A program made the position numbers and the translations under genes. A stretch of DNA of 32,350 nt. Origin: Planctomycetota bacterium. Its GTDB lineage: Bacteria > Planctomycetota > Phycisphaerae > Phycisphaerales > SM1A02. The DNA is taken from NCBI GenBank assembly GCA_022568135.1, contig JADFFQ010000045.1, positions 1-32,350 of the forward strand, written 5' to 3'. How positions within the stretch are numbered: position 1 is the first letter of the stretch; each line of letters starts with the position of its first letter. The notes under the pieces are model-generated. The model was not told where the DNA came from, ran no database searches, and was given only the letters and a program-made list of their open reading frames with translations. Shown here in pieces: positions 1 to 8,391 of the stretch.

Positions 1-2619
1 GACTTCGCGTTCTCCAAGGAGCTCACCGTCGACGGCATCATCGGCGACAGCGACCTCGCCGATCCGGACTTCGGCGGCGCCGACGCCGAGACGCCGCTCG
101 CGGACCTGGTGTTCACGCTGACCGGCGATCCGAACTACGGCACGCTGATCTTGGAATCCGGCGGTACCTTTGAGATCATCTCAGGACCCGATACTACCAT
201 TTGTCCGGTGCTGCCTCCGATCGTCACTTTTACCGGTACCGCCCCAAACCGTCGCTTCTACCTCAACTTCTATCTGCCGGATACCTGTGTGGTAATAGAC
301 ACAGTAGACATAGATGCCAAGATCTTCCTGAGGGTCCGCAAAACTCCGGCCATACCACCCGGATTAAGTAAGCTGGAACTATTCAGGGCAGAGTTCATGG
401 GTACGGAGGTTAGTGGTGACTCCGTTTTCTCCTGTGACCACTGGGGGGCTAACTTCAAATTATTAAAACCTACGATAGCAACCGGCATTTCAATTATTAA
501 CATGGACGCATGTGAGGAGAAGGTATTTATCTACCGAACCTACATCAATCCCGGGGTGAGGCGATCCGAAACGGAAGACTTCCCGGATGAGCACCGGGAT
601 TTCATTGCCTGGGACAGTGTGGTAACCATTTACCTCCCTCCGGGATATGAGTATGTTACCGGTACCGGCGTGTTCATTGTTTCCAGTTTCGCGTCCTTTA
701 AGTTCTCTATCCCGGTAACTCCTGTTTCTATTACTACCGTTGGAGGAGACACTTTGAAGTTAGTTTTCATTGAGGACTGGCCCTTGACCGATGTATTTGC
801 CTTACCCATCACGATCAATGACCGTGTGATCATAACCCTCAGCTTCAAGATAAGGCCGGTTTGCGAAGTGACCCCGGTTTCTCGGGCTATCTTGAAAGCC
901 GGTTGGTTGGAAAACCACTATTCATTGGATACCGCGTGCTTCACCCATACTGTTTTGGATTCTGTGCTCTTTAACATACTACAGTCTGCCACGCCCGAAC
1001 TTGAGATACTACCACCGGCTACCGTGGACGCTCTGGACCGCACCATCGAATGGGACTTCAAACTTTGCAACAACACCACTGCATCACAAGCGCCCTTCAC
1101 TTGGATGAGCTTCAGGAATCCATCCGGCAATTTGCAATTCCGGCATCTGATCCGTTTGCCAAGCGATACTATCACGGGAAGCACTTACCTGAGTTTGGAT
1201 AGTTCCTGGATCTTCTTCCCGGTCGACTCCGTCTATCCGATAAATACCTGCCGAGACTATCGGCTAACGGCTTACAATACTAACTGCGATACCACTATTT
1301 CGCCTATCGACAGCTTCTTTGCCATTACCGGTTTTGAATGTGACAGCTTCCCGATACACTTCGACAGCGCAACGTGTATAGAAGATTCCGCATTATTCTA
1401 CTACCGCATTCTGCCTTCTAACCTACAGATGCTGGTCATCGAGCCCGACACCCATGTGCTCGATCTGTGCGATACGCTGCTTTATACCATCATTCTGAAC
1501 AGCTCCAGTCCCGGAACGGTATACGATATCGAGGTCTTCATGGACATGGCGGATAGCCTTAAAATAATAAGTGCCTGCTACAGATGGCCGATCTCGGCTA
1601 CCTGCCTGCCGCTGCCACCGGCAGAGGATACCTTTGGTATAAGCGGGACATTAAGAGGTTGGGACCTGGGAGCCATTGTGTTTAATGATACGGGGTTGAT
1701 CGGAAGTATTGACACCGGCAGGAATAAGATCCTGCTACAGATAGAGCTCAGCCCAGTATGTGGCTTCCTGCCCGGCGGTCCGTTCCGATTCCATACCAAT
1801 GCCATTAAGAATTGCGCAGATCAGATCGTATTGACCCATAACAATGAAAAACCAGAGATAAACGGGCTGCCCGTTCCCGACACCCTCCAAGTGTCTATAA
1901 GCGGCAATGCGGATAGCCTGGGTTGCTTCCAGTCCGATACGATAACCGTTACCATCATCAACCCCGGAGATACGTCATTGAACCTTAACCTCCTGGATGT
2001 TCGGGTACCGATTCCTTTGGATACCAGTATGATCACGCCTGCTCCAACCAGCACCACCGGCGACCTGACCGGAGTAAACCTCTTCTGGTTACTGCCATCC
2101 ATCCCGGCGGGAGATACGCTGGTCTTTACCTTTATTGTGACATTTGGCGATACAACGATCTGTGATACAACGGAGATCACAGCAAATATCAGCACCACGG
2201 ATTCTATTTATTGCGATACATCATTATGCGTGATCCACAATGTGCTGACTTTTGATTTATTCGTACTCCCCGTTTGTTGTGACACGCTCTGCTTTGCAGA
2301 AGCAGGACCTGACACCATATTTATTTGTGCCAACGCTACACCGGATACCATTATGTTGGGTGGCAGCCCGTCGGGGCCTCCGTTCTCTAATTGTACCTGG
2401 TCTTCCTGGCCGTTCCCGGGGCTGGTGAACATTCCATGGCTATTCAGCTCTCCGACCGATTGCAACCCATTGTTCTATGTACCGTTCCTGCCATCAGGCT
2501 TTGATACCCCCGATGAGTTTCATTATGCTTGCCATATCAAACCCACTGCCACTACCACCAGACACGCTGATGCTGGGCTTGCGACTGATCGAGGGGATTA
2601 CGCCTCATCGGCTCGATGA
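1..2619 (+). CDS. 5'-partial secreted Bacteroidota-like repeat protein, probably a chimeric reading frame
   Basis: The frame is open from base 1, so the 5' end is missing. Residues encoded by about bases 1-175 are high-GC and read like a cadherin/VCBS-type repeat (TLTGDPNYGTLIL then GGTFE). From about base 175 to 2545 the DNA is clearly poorer in GC and the protein becomes rich in Thr, Asp, Cys and Pro, with phrases such as AGPDTIFICANATPDTIMLGG. These are typical of large cell-surface proteins exported by the type IX system in Bacteroidota (family knowledge). No enzyme motif is visible. No C-terminal sorting domain is seen, because the frame enters unrelated high-GC DNA after about 2550 and stops at 2619. 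The last 20 or so residues are therefore probably not native. Function is likely structural or adhesive (inference). Chimeric assembly or recent transfer are both possible. Confidence 0.55.
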   Translation, partial: DFAFSKELTVDGIIGDSDLADPDFGGADAETPLADLVFTLTGDPNYGTLILESGGTFEIISGPDTTICPVLPPIVTFTGTAPNRRFYLNFYLPDTCVVIDTVDIDAKIFLRVRKTPAIPPGLSKLELFRAEFMGTEVSGDSVFSCDHWGANFKLLKPTIATGISIINMDACEEKVFIYRTYINPGVRRSETEDFPDEHRDFIAWDSVVTIYLPPGYEYVTGTGVFIVSSFASFKFSIPVTPVSITTVGGDTLKLVFIEDWPLTDVFALPITINDRVIITLSFKIRPVCEVTPVSRAILKAGWLENHYSLDTACFTHTVLDSVLFNILQSATPELEILPPATVDALDRTIEWDFKLCNNTTASQAPFTWMSFRNPSGNLQFRHLIRLPSDTITGSTYLSLDSSWIFFPVDSVYPINTCRDYRLTAYNTNCDTTISPIDSFFAITGFECDSFPIHFDSATCIEDSALFYYRILPSNLQMLVIEPDTHVLDLCDTLLYTIILNSSSPGTVYDIEVFMDMADSLKIISACYRWPISATCLPLPPAEDTFGISGTLRGWDLGAIVFNDTGLIGSIDTGRNKILLQIELSPVCGFLPGGPFRFHTNAIKNCADQIVLTHNNEKPEINGLPVPDTLQVSISGNADSLGCFQSDTITVTIINPGDTSLNLNLLDVRVPIPLDTSMITPAPTSTTGDLTGVNLFWLLPSIPAGDTLVFTFIVTFGDTTICDTTEITANISTTDSIYCDTSLCVIHNVLTFDLFVLPVCCDTLCFAEAGPDTIFICANATPDTIMLGGSPSGPPFSNCTWSSWPFPGLVNIPWLFSSPTDCNPLFYVPFLPSGFDTPDEFHYACHIKPTATTTRHADAGLATDRGDYASSAR

Positions 2620-2770
2620 GTTGCTCGCCGCCGGCCGGCGCGGCCCCGGGCGCGCAGCCGCAATCGACCGGCACGTTGGCGAAGGACTGTTGCAGCGCGA
2701 CGATGGCTCGTTGCGCCTCACCCGCCGCGGACTGCTCCTGGCCGACATAGTCCTCGCGGACCTGCTCTGA
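2561..2770 (+). pseudogene. hemW: C-terminal fragment of HemW (radical SAM, coproporphyrinogen III oxidase-like)
   Basis: About 70 residues beginning DTLMLGLRLIEGI and ending LRLTRRGLLLADIVLADLL match the C-terminal domain of HemW/oxygen-independent coproporphyrinogen oxidase-like proteins, where the pattern is an LRL-x-EG block followed by a short helical domain and LT-x-RG near the end. The N-terminal radical SAM domain with its CxxxCxxC motif is absent, and the sequence upstream belongs to the lower-GC surface protein in a different frame. HemW is a heme-trafficking protein related to HemN. Only the 3' end exists here, so it is a truncated remnant or the edge of a joined contig. Confidence 0.7.
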
Positions 2771-2809
2771 GCATCCGGGGATGTGCCCGTCGAGATGGAT
2801 CAGAAGACG

Positions 2810-2824
2810 GCGGATCCCATCCGC
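2810..2824. terminator. short perfect hairpin after hemW tail
   Basis: GCGGAT and ATCCGC are perfectly complementary around a CCC loop, 39 bases after the hemW stop codon. There is no T-run, so it is only a candidate terminator for hemW. Confidence 0.25.
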
Positions 2825-2854
2825 GGCTTTGTGATTGCATCACGCTGTGCCGAT

Positions 2855-2928
2855 GGTCGTGTCAGCGCATCACTTTCCCGTAAAGAACTTGCGGATGGAG
2901 TGGATGGTCACCGCGCGACCGATGGCGG
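2855..2928. repeat. 74-bp direct repeat, copy 1 (extra copy of the sdhB 3' end)
   Basis: This stretch is identical to 3988-4061 except for one base (A at 2864, G at 3997). It encodes, on the minus strand, the last 19 or so codons of sdhB, including the stop and 15 bases beyond it. After 2928 the match stops and the GNAT gene region begins. Confidence 0.95.
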
Positions 2929-2985
2929 ATATCTCGTGACAGCCACCAATTTGAAACACCGCGCGATATTGGTGCCTATCCCGAG

Positions 2986-3891
2986 TTATTTCTCGTTGCC
3001 TTCCTTCCGGAACCGCACCGCCTGGAACCACACTTCGCGCCCGACCGCTTCGGCCTGCCCGCGCGACGCGAGGTTCCCTGGATCGATGTTCCCGTAGACC
3101 CATCGGTACCCTGCGCCGCGCATGCACGCATAGGCGAAGCGCTGGAGGTTCCGCGCGAGACCACGACGACGCTGATCCGGATCGACGGCGAGATCCGCGA
3201 CGAGGACCACCGGCACGCCGACGAGCTGCAGGGGGTGCAACACATAGGAGGCCATCGCGACGAGCTGTGCCGGGTCGTCGGGCGCGGCCGCGACGAAGCA
3301 CCAGCCCGCCCCGTGCTCGATGATCTGCCGGACCTCTTCACGCTGAGGGAACAGCTCCGGATCCACGTCGTCGAAATCGGCGTAGGCGCGCTCGAGCAGG
3401 TGGAGAATGGGCTCGAGATCATTCGTGCGCGCCGTGCGGAACTCGAGCGGGGCCATCTCCTCCCGCGAGACCGGATCGATGTCCGCGAGTGATCGCACGT
3501 AGCTGAGCTGCACGGGCTCGTGCGTGGTCCCCGCGATGATGGGCGCCGTCGGCACCGTGCCCGTCGGACTCGGCAGCGTGAAGGCTCGCTCCAGCCCGAC
3601 GTCATCGGGGAGAACGATCGCGCCTCGGATTTCCTCGCGGTACGCCATCGTACGGATTCCCCACCGGAACGCGTGAAGATCGGGACTCCGCGGCACGGTG
3701 ACGAGGGCCATCGCCTCCGAGCCGTTCGCATGCAGATACGCGCGTGCCTCGTTAAAGCGGCGCAGCCAATAGTCGTTGAAGAAGGGGCGCTCGGCGGATG
3801 AGAGCCGTTCGAAGAGCGGGCGGTGCAGCTCGACCGCGGCATCGACGAATGCGGGCAAGTCGCGATCGCTTTGGAGGGTCCGCCAGTCCAT
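2986..3891 (-). CDS. GNAT-family N-acetyltransferase
   Basis: The C-terminal half (about residues 150-301) is a GNAT fold. It contains the acetyl-CoA-binding stretch VADLAVDPDQRRRGLARNLQ, where the RRRGLA segment is the pyrophosphate-binding loop, followed by GYRWVYGNIDPGNLASRG near the end. The N-terminal 150 residues are not recognised. GNAT enzymes transfer an acetyl group from acetyl-CoA to an amine; the substrate cannot be read from the sequence. I chose the ATG at 3891 because GGAG lies five bases upstream; the longer frame from 3948 has no visible ribosome binding site. The gene stands alone, bracketed by two copies of the sdhB 3' end, so its neighbours may not be native. Confidence 0.8.
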   Translation of the reverse strand: MDWRTLQSDRDLPAFVDAAVELHRPLFERLSSAERPFFNDYWLRRFNEARAYLHANGSEAMALVTVPRSPDLHAFRWGIRTMAYREEIRGAIVLPDDVGLERAFTLPSPTGTVPTAPIIAGTTHEPVQLSYVRSLADIDPVSREEMAPLEFRTARTNDLEPILHLLERAYADFDDVDPELFPQREEVRQIIEHGAGWCFVAAAPDDPAQLVAMASYVLHPLQLVGVPVVLVADLAVDPDQRRRGLARNLQRFAYACMRGAGYRWVYGNIDPGNLASRGQAEAVGREVWFQAVRFRKEGNEK

Positions 3892-3987
3892 GATGTCTCC
3901 GCCAGAGCGAAGCGGCGCGATTGTAGTATCGAGGTTGAGGATCGCCATCGCGTCGAGCAGACCGAAGCTCGTCCTGACTTCCCAGTC

Positions 3988-4061
3988 GGTCGTGTCGGCG
4001 CATCACTTTCCCGTAAAGAACTTGCGGATGGAGTGGATGGTCACCGCGCGACCGATGGCGG
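3988..4061. repeat. 74-bp direct repeat, copy 2 (within the real sdhB 3' end)
   Basis: This copy is continuous with the complete sdhB gene, so it is taken as the original. The matching copy is 1133 bases to the left. Confidence 0.95.
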
Positions 4062-4812
4062 CAATGGATTCGGTCAGCGGAATGTCCTTGGGGCAGACCT
4101 TGACGCAGTTCTGGGCGTTGCCGCAGTCGCTGATCCCTCCGGGACCGATCATGGTTTCCAATCGATCGCTAGCCAGCACATTGCCCGTGCCATGCTCGTT
4201 GAACAGCCGAGCCTGACTGATCGCGTGTGCCCCGATGAACGCCTTGTCCCATCGCGATTCATGTTCTTCGAGCTTGTATTGCGGGCACGCTTCGAGACAG
4301 CACCCGCAGCTCATGCACTCACTGAGCTTGTAGCGCACTTGCTGGCTTTGCGGCGTATCCTGCGGGCCGGGGCCGAGATGATAGGTTCCGTCGATGGGCA
4401 CCCAGGCCTTGGTTCGCGTCAGGGCGTGGAAGAGGCGCTGGCGATCCACCATGAGGTCGCGAACCACCGGGAACTTGCTCATCGGCTCCAGCCTCATCAC
4501 ATCGCCGTCCTTGGGCGCGTACTGGTCGATCAGGCAGCTACAGCTTTGGCGCACCTGCCCGTTGATGAGCATTGTGCAGGCGCCGCAGACCTCTTCAAGA
4601 CAGCCGGCGTCGTAGGCGACGGGATTGGAGTCGCGGCCATCGATGGTGCGTGGATTGGCCGCGATCCATTGAAGGCAGGAGATCACGTTCGCGCCCGGCT
4701 CCACAGGGACATCAAATGACTCCCAGCGCCATGGCAGGCCCGGCCGGTCCTGGCGCTTGATCCTGAACCGAACGCTTCGAGTCTGAAGTGCTTCAGTGGT
4801 GGGAGCGACCAT
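4003..4812 (-). CDS. sdhB: Succinate dehydrogenase/fumarate reductase iron-sulfur subunit
   Basis: This is the electron-transfer subunit of complex II, carrying electrons from the flavin in SdhA to the membrane cytochrome b. The N-terminal part has the plant-type ferredoxin domain with 2Fe-2S ligands (CLEEVCGAC, then QSC after the GQV turn). The C-terminal part has the cluster motifs CMSCGCCLEACP and, later, CVKVCPKDIP, which together bind 4Fe-4S and 3Fe-4S centres. At about 269 residues it is close to type B SdhB. The ATG at 4812 is preferred, with AGG six bases upstream; a TTG at 4839 is an alternative. It is third in sdhC-sdhA-sdhB. Its last codons are duplicated at 2855-2928. Confidence 0.96.
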   Translation of the reverse strand: MVAPTTEALQTRSVRFRIKRQDRPGLPWRWESFDVPVEPGANVISCLQWIAANPRTIDGRDSNPVAYDAGCLEEVCGACTMLINGQVRQSCSCLIDQYAPKDGDVMRLEPMSKFPVVRDLMVDRQRLFHALTRTKAWVPIDGTYHLGPGPQDTPQSQQVRYKLSECMSCGCCLEACPQYKLEEHESRWDKAFIGAHAISQARLFNEHGTGNVLASDRLETMIGPGGISDCGNAQNCVKVCPKDIPLTESIAAIGRAVTIHSIRKFFTGK

Positions 4813-4944
4813 ACGAAGCCTGTCTTGAGAAGTAGTCAACCGAACGATGAATCATTGCCACGTATCGAGCAAGCAACCGGGCAAGGTAACCAATCGACGA
4901 GATCCTGTCTGCCCTTTCCTCAAGGACTGCGAAAGCCCAAACGT

Positions 4945-6852
4945 TCAAACCGAGACCGTCTCGGTCGGCCGGCTCGTTTCGGTACTGGCTGCCACCTTGC
5001 CGTATGTGCGAGCCCGTGGCGGGACCAATCCGGTTTCAACCGGCTCCAAGAAAATCTCGGGCCGGCCTGTGTCGGGATCGTACTTGGCCACGGTAGTCTT
5101 GAGGAAATTGGCGTCGTCCCGGTCGGGAAAATCGGTGCGGTAGTGGGCGCCGCGGGATTCCTTGCGGTCGATGCCTCCTTGAAGAATGACCTCCGCAAGC
5201 TTGAGCATGTCACCGAGGGCTCGGGCATAGCACAGGTTCTGGTTCGTCCACATTCCGGTGTCTGAGAGACCGATCGACTGGTACCGCCCCTGAAGCTGTT
5301 GCAGCGCCTCTATTGCCTGAAGCAGACGTTGCTCGGACTTCACAACGGTGGAGGCCGCCGTCATCTCCTCGCCGAGTTCCCGGCCGATCTGGTAGGGGCT
5401 TTCCATGCCGCGACCGTTGATCAGGCGATCAACGATCTCCTGCTGCTGTCTTACGGCCGCGTCGTAAACACTTTGGTCGAGGCGAGCACTCGTTGTGGTG
5501 ACTACCTCCAGGACGTAGTTCGCCACGCCGGCGCCGCAGAACAGACCGTCGAAAATGCACGACAGCAAGGCGTTGGCTCCCAGCCGGTTCGCCCCGTGGT
5601 ACTGATAGTTCACTTCGCCGAAGGCGTATAGGCCGGGGATGTTGGTCATCATCGAGTTGGCTGAGCCCATCGCCATGCCCCTCAGATCGTCCTTGGCCGT
5701 GTACTGCGTCCAGAGACCGCCCATTGAATAGTGGACGCCGGGGAAGATCTTCATGGGCACCAGCGCGGGGTCTTCGCCGACGAACTTGCGGTAGATCTCG
5801 ATGATGCCGCCGAGCTTCAGCTCCAGGTATTCTCGGCCGAGGTGGGTGAGGTCGAGGTAGACCATGTTTCCGCCCCCGACGCCGAGGCCTTGATTGACGC
5901 AGATGTCAAAGATTTCTCTGGTGGCGATGTCGCGGGGGACGATGTTGCCATACTTGGGGTATTTCTCTTCGAGGAAATAGAATCGTTGGTTCTCGGGGAT
6001 ATCGCGGGGATCTCGGCGGTCGGCCTTGGTGCGGGGCACCCAAACTCGCCCCCCTTCGCCGCGGGCGGATTCTGACATCAGCCGCAGCTTGTCCGCGCCG
6101 GGGATCGCGGTGGGGTGGACCTGGATGAACTCACCGTTGGCATACCACGCCCCCGCCTGATAGCACCGGCTGGCCGCGGCGCCCGTGCACATCACCGAGT
6201 TCGTACTCTTGCCGAAGATCATGCCGCAGCCCCCGGTCGCAATGACCACCGCCTCCGCTCGGAAGGCGCGAATCTGCATGGTGCGGACGTCCTGGGCGAT
6301 GATCCCGACGCACCGGCGCCCCGAATCGTCCGTCTCCAACACCGGCCAGAGGAACTCCCAGTACTCGTACTTGTTGACCTTGCCTTGCGCTTCCCATCGG
6401 CGAACCTGCTCATCCAGCGCGTAGAGCAACTGCTGGCCGGTAGTCGCTCCGGCAAAATGGGTGCGCTTATAGAGTGATCCGCCGAACAACCGCAGATCGC
6501 GCTGGCTCTCGGTGGTGCGGTTGAACGGGACACCCATGCGATCGAGCAGGTCGATGATCTTGGGCGCCCAGTGGACCATTTCGTAGACCGGCGGCTGATG
6601 TTGAAGGAAGTCTCCGCCGTAGATCGTCTCGTCGAAGTGTTCGTATTCGCTGTAGCCCTGCTGGCGGGCGATGTCGTTGGCGGCGTTGATCCCGCCCTGG
6701 GCGCAGACGCTGTGAGATCGCTTGACCGGCACCATTGAAAAGAGATCGACCGGCAGCCCTGCTTCGGCGATGCGAATGGTGCCGGCCAAACCCGCCAGAC
6801 CTCCGCCGACCATGATGACTCGTTTCTGTGTGTTCATGGCCATACGACTCAC
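4945..6852 (-). CDS. sdhA: Succinate dehydrogenase/fumarate reductase flavoprotein subunit
   Basis: This is the catalytic subunit that oxidises succinate to fumarate with covalently bound FAD. The FAD-binding Rossmann motif MVGGGLAGLAG lies at the N terminus. The histidine in KRSHSVCAQGGINAA is the expected site of flavin attachment. HPTAIPG, SESARGEGG and the C-terminal HGANRLGANALLSC are family signatures lining the active site and FAD pocket. Its 635 residues are normal for the family. The GTG start at 6852 overlaps the sdhC stop as GTGA, implying translational coupling; ATGs at 6843 and 6837 are alternatives. It is followed by a 132-base gap and sdhB. Confidence 0.97.
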   Translation of the reverse strand: MSRMAMNTQKRVIMVGGGLAGLAGTIRIAEAGLPVDLFSMVPVKRSHSVCAQGGINAANDIARQQGYSEYEHFDETIYGGDFLQHQPPVYEMVHWAPKIIDLLDRMGVPFNRTTESQRDLRLFGGSLYKRTHFAGATTGQQLLYALDEQVRRWEAQGKVNKYEYWEFLWPVLETDDSGRRCVGIIAQDVRTMQIRAFRAEAVVIATGGCGMIFGKSTNSVMCTGAAASRCYQAGAWYANGEFIQVHPTAIPGADKLRLMSESARGEGGRVWVPRTKADRRDPRDIPENQRFYFLEEKYPKYGNIVPRDIATREIFDICVNQGLGVGGGNMVYLDLTHLGREYLELKLGGIIEIYRKFVGEDPALVPMKIFPGVHYSMGGLWTQYTAKDDLRGMAMGSANSMMTNIPGLYAFGEVNYQYHGANRLGANALLSCIFDGLFCGAGVANYVLEVVTTTSARLDQSVYDAAVRQQQEIVDRLINGRGMESPYQIGRELGEEMTAASTVVKSEQRLLQAIEALQQLQGRYQSIGLSDTGMWTNQNLCYARALGDMLKLAEVILQGGIDRKESRGAHYRTDFPDRDDANFLKTTVAKYDPDTGRPEIFLEPVETGLVPPRARTYGKVAASTETSRPTETVSV

Positions 6853-7709
6853 GGATCACGACCGTCCGGACTTGCACTCAAGACGTCCGAGCCACCGGGC
6901 TCTACGTGTCGGGCTGCTCCAGCCGGGCCGTTGCGCATCACCTGCTCGATCTGCCTGGCGGCATCAATATCCAGCCGCGAGAATCCAATCACCGATACGA
7001 CTGTCGCCCCGGCCAGCATCAGCCCGACGGCCCCGCAGACATACCCCCAGCGGCGCTGGGCATGGACGCTGACGGTGAGCCCCCAGGTAATCGCCGCGGT
7101 CCACAGCCCGTTGGCGAAGTGGTACACCAACGCCAGAACGCACACCAGGTAGAAGGCTGCTATGAATGTTGTGCCGAGCGTGCTCTGCTGAAAGTGCTGG
7201 GCTGTGCTTGACGCCGCCGCCTGGGGGTCAAACGCCGGCATGAGGCCCCAGTAGGTCCACCCGAACCGAAGCGACGTGATGTGTATGAAGATGAACAGAA
7301 CGCCGATGTATCCGGTGATGCGCTGCAACGTGTAACGCCAGTTGTCCTGATAGCGGTAACGATCGACGTTGGACCGCCCGGTGCCGGCGAAGTAAATCCC
7401 CAACAGCCCGTGGTAGGCGATCGGCAGCCACAACAGGCCGATCTCGATCAGGACCAGCCCGGGCAGGCTGTGGATAAAGTTCACCTCGTGCTGAAAGGTT
7501 TCGACACCCGCATGGGCGGCAATGCCCAGACTTTCCAACTGCCCGGCTGGCAGCTTCGACTCGTTGAGCAACTTCCCCCACACAATCGACGAGTTCGTCG
7601 CCAGATGCGGAAACAGATACACGCCGATCGGAAACACCCCCGTCAGCGAATGCAGCCGGCGAATCAGGAAGTAATGTCGATCCAGGAAACCCGCGATGAT
7701 GGATGCCAC
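6849..7709 (-). CDS. sdhC: Succinate dehydrogenase cytochrome b558 subunit (type B)
   Basis: This membrane anchor passes electrons from SdhB to quinone. It is a single five-helix protein of the Bacillus/Wolinella type rather than separate SdhC and SdhD. Candidate haem-ligand histidines sit in the expected helices: H20 (RRLHSLTG), H80 and H100 (FIHSLPG, AYHGLLG), H143 (FIHITSLRFG), and one in VYHFANGLW, consistent with two b haems. The C-terminal 30 residues are a hydrophilic extension (EPGGSDVLSASPDGRDP). The start is a GTG at 7709 with only a weak ribosome binding site. It is first of the sdhCAB set, 112 bases after the DUF1844 gene on the same strand, which may share its transcript. Confidence 0.94.
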   Translation of the reverse strand: MASIIAGFLDRHYFLIRRLHSLTGVFPIGVYLFPHLATNSSIVWGKLLNESKLPAGQLESLGIAAHAGVETFQHEVNFIHSLPGLVLIEIGLLWLPIAYHGLLGIYFAGTGRSNVDRYRYQDNWRYTLQRITGYIGVLFIFIHITSLRFGWTYWGLMPAFDPQAAASSTAQHFQQSTLGTTFIAAFYLVCVLALVYHFANGLWTAAITWGLTVSVHAQRRWGYVCGAVGLMLAGATVVSVIGFSRLDIDAARQIEQVMRNGPAGAARHVEPGGSDVLSASPDGRDP

Positions 7710-7821
7710 GACAATACCCCGGTGTGGTTGGGTAGTGCTCTGGGCCCGGTGCGCGAGCGAGAGCGTGCTCTATGCCGGGGTCGCCAGTATACGCGAGCGG
7801 GTTTGGAGATGGTGCGACGGG

Positions 7822-8298
7822 TTACGGCGACGACGGTGGGGGGGTCTGGAGCCGGCCACCGGCGGTCGGGGCGGCCGCAGCCTCAGGCGCCACGGCCGGC
7901 TGCTGCGCGACCAGCTGTGAAATCTGCACGAATCGGCCGCGCAGCTCCGCCAGGATTTGCGAGAGCTCCTTCGCCTCCTCATCGGTGAGGTTGCCTTTGG
8001 TCGTTTGCTCCAGCATGGTCAGCAAGTCAATGCTGAACCGGGCCCCGGGAAGGTCAACGACCACGCGTCCGCTCTTGGGATCGCCCATCGCCCCCAGGCC
8101 CATGATCGCCTGCGACGCCAGCATGCCGACCAACGCCTTGAAATCGGCCTTGGGCAGCTCCCCTGCCCGTGGGGGTTCACCACGCGCGGCCTTGGCCTGC
8201 TCTTGCTTAGCCAGGCGCTCCTTCTCCGCCCGGGCCTCGGCCTTCCAATCGGCGTCAACGTGCAGTTTGGACGTGGATTCTTCCTGGGTCATGGGCAT
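7822..8298 (-). CDS. DUF1844 domain protein
   Basis: The centre of the protein (about residues 50-125) matches DUF1844: FKALVGMLASQAIMGLG, then SIDLLTMLEQTTKGNLTDEE and a final helix before FVQIS. The N terminus is charged and probably coiled (KAEARAEKERLAKQEQAKAA), and the C terminus is a low-complexity Ala/Pro tail. The function of DUF1844 is unknown. I chose the ATG at 8298, preceded by AGAGA, with the ATG at 8292 as an alternative; the longer frame to 8418 would overlap the divergent lipoprotein gene. It lies just upstream of sdhC on the same strand, possibly in the same operon. An 8-bp dyad abuts its start codon. Confidence 0.85.
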   Translation of the reverse strand: MPMTQEESTSKLHVDADWKAEARAEKERLAKQEQAKAARGEPPRAGELPKADFKALVGMLASQAIMGLGAMGDPKSGRVVVDLPGARFSIDLLTMLEQTTKGNLTDEEAKELSQILAELRGRFVQISQLVAQQPAVAPEAAAAPTAGGRLQTPPPSSP

Positions 8299-8299
8299 T

Positions 8300-8331
8300 C
8301 TCTGGCCGGGGCCGCGTAACGATGGCCAGAG
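8300..8331. promoter_or_regulatory. 8-bp inverted repeat in a divergent promoter region
   Basis: CTCTGGCC (8300-8307) and GGCCAGAG (8324-8331) form a perfect dyad with a 16-base spacer. The dyad sits between the divergent DUF1844 and SurA-like genes, with its left arm overlapping the ribosome binding site of the DUF1844 gene. This could be an operator or an mRNA hairpin; the sequence shows only the symmetry. Confidence 0.4.
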
Positions 8332-8391
8332 TATATCCTGCCGATACCATACAATCGACAGCACTGCTGGGTGCGTGGGCGGAAACTCATC

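Noticed and set aside
2976..3842. 288-aa minus-strand Ser/Arg-rich frame overlapping the GNAT gene
   Set aside because: Low-complexity shadow of a high-GC gene; the GNAT frame has the acetyl-CoA motif.
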